The notes under the pieces are model-generated. The model made no database searches. It saw nothing but the letters and a program-made list of their open reading frames with translations, and was not told the origin of the DNA. 64,000 nucleotides of DNA. Source: CAXMQZ01 sp963707075. GTDB taxonomy: Bacteria; Acidobacteriota; Thermoanaerobaculia; Multivoradales; JAHEKO01. The translations under genes and the position numbers were made by a program. Positions 61,282-64,000 of this stretch are shown one piece after another. Location: NCBI GenBank assembly GCA_963707075.1, contig CAVPOX010000002.1, positions 186,001 to 250,000 on the forward strand, in the 5' to 3' direction. Each line of letters starts with the position of its first letter. The stretch's first letter is position 1.

Positions 61282-62193
61282 TCAGATTGCCGATTTCGAG
61301 GGCGCCTGGCCGAGCTCGGACTCGACAACTGAACGCCGAAGCCGACGGCTCGCCGTAGCCCGGCGCTCCATAACAGCGGCGATTTCACCGCCGACCAACA
61401 CACACATGGCTGTGAGGTAGAGCCAGATGAGAAAGGCCGCGATACCTCCGACGAGACCATAGATCGCCGTAAATCGGCTGCTGTAGGAAAGGAAGAGACG
61501 AAAGAGCAGGGTCGCCCCGATCCACAGGATAGTGCCCACCATGGCTCCGACGAGGATCCAGCGCTTCGACCGACTCTGATCGTGATTGGGTAACCAGTAG
61601 TAGATCAGCCACATCATCGCCACCGCCAGGAGAAAGGTCAGCGGCCACAGAAGACCGTGACCCGACGCCTCGAGTTGCAGCACCTTGCTGATTGCCGGAC
61701 CGGCGAGCACGATGACCGCCAGCACGATCAAGGCACCCGCCAGAATCAACAGGAGCGCCAGCGCCATCGCTCGCCGCTTCCACCAGCGATGCCGCCGTTC
61801 GGCCTGGTACGCCTGGTTCAATCCGTCCGCCAGTACGGCAAAGATGTTCGAGGCGGTCCACACGGTCAACAGCAGACCGATGGACAAGGCGCTGGCACTG
61901 CGTGTCATGGTGACCTGATGGACGAACTCGCCAATGGCCTCCGATGCCGCATCCGGTAGCGCAACCAGGAACTCGTTCATGATCCAATCGAAGGCGGCTT
62001 CCCGGCCGAGAAGCCCCGTCAGAGAGAAGAGGGTCAGGATCATGGGGAAGAACGACAGAAAGAAATAGTACGCGATGCTCGCCGCCTCGGTATTGATTCG
62101 ATCGCGATAACAGCTCCGAATGACCTCCTGCGGCACACTGACCAGACTCAACACTCGCTGTCGGTATCGCCTAACCATCATGACCCTCGACAT
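61282..62193 (-). CDS. YihY/BrkB family membrane protein
   Basis: 303 residues with six transmembrane helices. The family start RDRINTEAASIAYYFFLSFF and the middle LLLTVWTASNIFAVLADGLN with NQAY and the final AIYGLVGGIAAFLIWLYLTA are clear. The family is sometimes annotated as ribonuclease BN, but that assignment is incorrect; its function is unknown (virulence or transport roles have been suggested). It is transcribed toward the PDZ gene and divergent from the DUF1015 gene. Confidence 0.92.
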   Translation of the reverse strand: MSRVMMVRRYRQRVLSLVSVPQEVIRSCYRDRINTEAASIAYYFFLSFFPMILTLFSLTGLLGREAAFDWIMNEFLVALPDAASEAIGEFVHQVTMTRSASALSIGLLLTVWTASNIFAVLADGLNQAYQAERRHRWWKRRAMALALLLILAGALIVLAVIVLAGPAISKVLQLEASGHGLLWPLTFLLAVAMMWLIYYWLPNHDQSRSKRWILVGAMVGTILWIGATLLFRLFLSYSSRFTAIYGLVGGIAAFLIWLYLTAMCVLVGGEIAAVMERRATASRRLRRSVVESELGQAPSKSAI

Positions 62194-62314
62194 GCAGCAC
62201 TACTGCAGGTTCCGCCTGACGCTCGAGCTTGGCCATGGTAACGCCCAGTATAAGCTCTCCGCCAGCACTGCAGCACAACGCCACGGATATCGTTAAAATC
62301 GCTTTCTCGAGACC

Positions 62315-63538
62315 ATGCGAATTCATGCATTCAGCGGTACCCGGTTTGCCGACGCGAGTCGGGCGGGCTCGTTCGCGGGGCCACCCTACGATCAGATCGA
62401 TGAGGTACTCCGCGCTGAGCTGCAACAGGAGCCTCACCATTTCGCCCATTTGATCCGACCGGGCGTCGACGTCGATCCGCACGGCTTTGCGGCCCACCTG
62501 CACGCCAGTTGGCTGCAGACCGGTGTGCTGACCGTTGACGATCAACCGGCTCTCTATCCCTACGAGATCCTGTTTCCCGACGAACGACGTCGTCTCGGAT
62601 TGGCCACGCTGGTCGGACTCGAAGACCCATCGTCAGGGATTATCCGCCCCCACGAGGCGACGGTGGCCAAGACGGTCGATGAGCGCCTTTCTTTACTCCG
62701 CGAAACACAGATCGACCTCGAGCCCATTCTTCTGCTGGCCGACGACGACGGAAGACTGGATCAACTGCTCGCAGACGACTTGCGGGACTCGCAGGCGCTC
62801 GTGCAACACCAGGACAGTACAGGTCATCGCCATCGGCTTTACCGGATCACCGCAGCGGACCGCATCGCGGATTACCGGCGCCTGTTGACGCCGTGTGTCG
62901 GATTGATAGCCGACGGCCACCATCGCTATGCCGTTGCCCAGCGCTACGCCCAGGAGCATGAGGCCCTCGCCGGCACCGCCGCGGCTGCCAAGCTGTCCGT
63001 GATCACCGGTCTCACTGCCCCAGGTCTTGCGATCGATCCGATCCATCGACAACTTCGCCTCGCCCTCGACATCGAGAGCGTGGCAGGACTGGCGACGAGT
63101 CACCGAAGTATTTCGAGCAACTCGGGCCAAGCGATCGCCGAGGCTGTGGCTGGCACTCCCCAGCCGGCTCTGGGCGTCAGCGTCGGAACACGAACCGAGC
63201 TCTGGAGTTTCGATGCCAACAGGGCTCCCGAGTCGCTGTCTCCCTGCCTTCGTCACCTGGCCGTTGGCTGGCTTCACGGCGTTCTGCTTCCCGAGTTGGG
63301 CCTGCCACCGGAGGCTGCCACCGATGGAACGGTGGCTTATCGCTCCGACCCCGACCGGCTCCTCGGAGAGCTGAGCGGTGGCGAGGCCACTCTCGGCTTC
63401 TGGCTACCGCCGATGTCGGGAGGCGATTTCGCTCAGGCCATGAAAGGTGGCCAAATACTGCCACCCAAATCGACCCGATTCCTGCCCAAGGTGGCCTCCG
63501 GCCTGGTTTGGGCCGCGCACGACTGTGCGTTGCTCTGA
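62315..63538 (+). CDS. DUF1015 family protein
   Basis: 407 residues, the usual length. Signatures are GSFAGPPYDQIDE near the start, PALYPYEILFPDERRRLGLA, the motif SGIIRPHEATVAKTVDERLS and the strongly conserved LIADGHHRYAVAQRYAQE, resembling the DGHHR-type loop of ParB/SerK-like folds. A metabolic kinase role has been suggested for related proteins, but nothing here proves it. It is followed 24 bases later by a small rhodanese-like gene. Confidence 0.9.
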   Translation: MRIHAFSGTRFADASRAGSFAGPPYDQIDEVLRAELQQEPHHFAHLIRPGVDVDPHGFAAHLHASWLQTGVLTVDDQPALYPYEILFPDERRRLGLATLVGLEDPSSGIIRPHEATVAKTVDERLSLLRETQIDLEPILLLADDDGRLDQLLADDLRDSQALVQHQDSTGHRHRLYRITAADRIADYRRLLTPCVGLIADGHHRYAVAQRYAQEHEALAGTAAAAKLSVITGLTAPGLAIDPIHRQLRLALDIESVAGLATSHRSISSNSGQAIAEAVAGTPQPALGVSVGTRTELWSFDANRAPESLSPCLRHLAVGWLHGVLLPELGLPPEAATDGTVAYRSDPDRLLGELSGGEATLGFWLPPMSGGDFAQAMKGGQILPPKSTRFLPKVASGLVWAAHDCALL

Positions 63539-63562
63539 GGCGCACCGGGAAGAAGAACCATC

Positions 63563-63952
63563 ATGCCGATCCATTTGCGAGACGATGGCAAACCGGTCGT
63601 GGAGTTCGACCCACTGCTCGAGCTTTCTCCCTTCACGCTCTTTCGGCGGCTCCGTGAAGATCAAGCCCTTCGACTGATCGACGTCCGGGCCGATCCCAAA
63701 GGTATGACGCTCGAGGGTTCGATTCGGCTGCCAGGTCCGGATTGGGAACCGGACCAGGATACGCCCGTCGTGCTCTTCGACGATACCGGTACTGAAGCAG
63801 TCGAACTAGCCAGGAGCCTGCAGGCTCGAGGCCATGAAACCGTACGCGCCCTGTTCGGTGGGCTGGAGCTCTACGAGTTCAGCCTCGATCCAGAAGTTGT
63901 TGGCCGGGAGACCTATCTGAAACCGGTCGCTGCAGCGTACCCCACGCCCTGA
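63563..63952 (+). CDS. rhodanese-like domain protein lacking the active-site cysteine
   Basis: 129 residues. The rhodanese landmarks are FTLFRRLREDQALRLIDVRA near residue 24, then PVVLFDDTGTEAVELARSLQ where the C-x4-R active loop should be, and TVRALFGGLELYEF at the end. The usual catalytic Cys is replaced by the FDDTGTEA stretch, so sulfur transfer is unlikely and a binding or regulatory role fits better. It is cotranscribed with the DUF1015 gene and adjacent, stop to stop, to the minus-strand gene at the window edge. Confidence 0.65.
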   Translation: MPIHLRDDGKPVVEFDPLLELSPFTLFRRLREDQALRLIDVRADPKGMTLEGSIRLPGPDWEPDQDTPVVLFDDTGTEAVELARSLQARGHETVRALFGGLELYEFSLDPEVVGRETYLKPVAAAYPTP

Positions 63953-64000
63953 TCAGTCCTTGGCCACCCCTCGGGTGATGCCGCCGTCTTTCCCCACGGT
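63953..64000 (-). CDS. C-terminal end of an unidentified protein (cut by window edge)
   Basis: Minus-strand codons read TVGKDGGITRGVAKD then TGA (63953-63955), directly abutting the plus-strand stop. Fifteen residues are too few to name the protein. The codons look coding, and a gene running in from the right would fit the tight convergent layout seen elsewhere in this window. Confidence 0.35.
   Translation of the reverse strand, partial: TVGKDGGITRGVAKD

Noticed and set aside
1..64000. CRISPR arrays, tRNA, rRNA and insertion sequences.
   Set aside because: No regularly spaced direct repeats, no cloverleaf with a conserved T-loop, no rRNA-like stretches and no transposase or integrase motifs were seen.

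Overview
The window is GC-rich, densely coding DNA from a Gram-negative (diderm) bacterium: it carries two RND efflux permeases with an adaptor, lipobox proteins, a Wzx-type flippase and a TIGR02266-like PilZ domain. The gene mix (threonine-nucleophile 'sulfatases' ending in LGY, AceK beside an EgtB-like protein, an E1 alpha/beta fusion) resembles Acidobacteriota, perhaps Thermoanaerobaculia-like, or a deltaproteobacterial/myxobacterial relative. This placement is inference; no rRNA or tRNA gene is visible. Most genes sit in tight operons with 4-base ATGA/GTGA/TTGA start-stop overlaps.

Region 1 (1-15616) is a surface-polysaccharide locus. It holds a truncated GT4 transferase, two lipoprotein alkaline-phosphatase-superfamily ('sulfatase') proteins, a secreted protein with its own terminator, an anti-sigma/ECF-sigma pair whose sigma gene is frameshifted, three large glycosyltransferases (one fused to an FkbM methyltransferase and a coiled coil), and rfbACDB for dTDP-L-rhamnose.

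Region 2 (15640-26210) is mostly metabolic. A minus-strand operon runs AstE/aspartoacylase-like, EgtB-like, AceK. A MOCOS-like class V PLP enzyme is on the plus strand. A folate operon follows: a PTR1/FolM-like SDR, FolB, FolK, then a phytase-like/nuclease fusion.

Region 3 (26278-32869) is a second glycan or lipid-linked-sugar locus: a GT39-like membrane transferase, a 2-TM protein, an FAD oxidoreductase carrying the same 2-TM domain, a Wzx-like flippase and a GT2. An about 500-base gene-free gap then holds the strongest novelty candidate, a minus-strand promoter, a densely folded about 240-nt RNA and a Rho-independent terminator (33057-33332).

Region 4 (33377-47541) has an ECF sigma/anti-sigma/YbjQ/secreted-protein operon, a PilZ-TM-NTF2-like fusion, mobA-fdhD-tatD for molybdoenzyme maturation, a receiver protein, PlsC, an M16 peptidase pair, a YfcE-like phosphodiesterase, a GH113-like hydrolase and a fused E1 dehydrogenase. 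Region 5 (47542-64000) has a 24-bp inverted repeat, an RND-RND-adaptor efflux operon, a zinc-ribbon protein, a sigma-54 activator with two C-terminal Fis-like helices, an apparently self-regulated ECF sigma/membrane/PDZ operon, YihY, a DUF1015 protein, a rhodanese-like protein without its cysteine, and the last codons of an unidentified gene.
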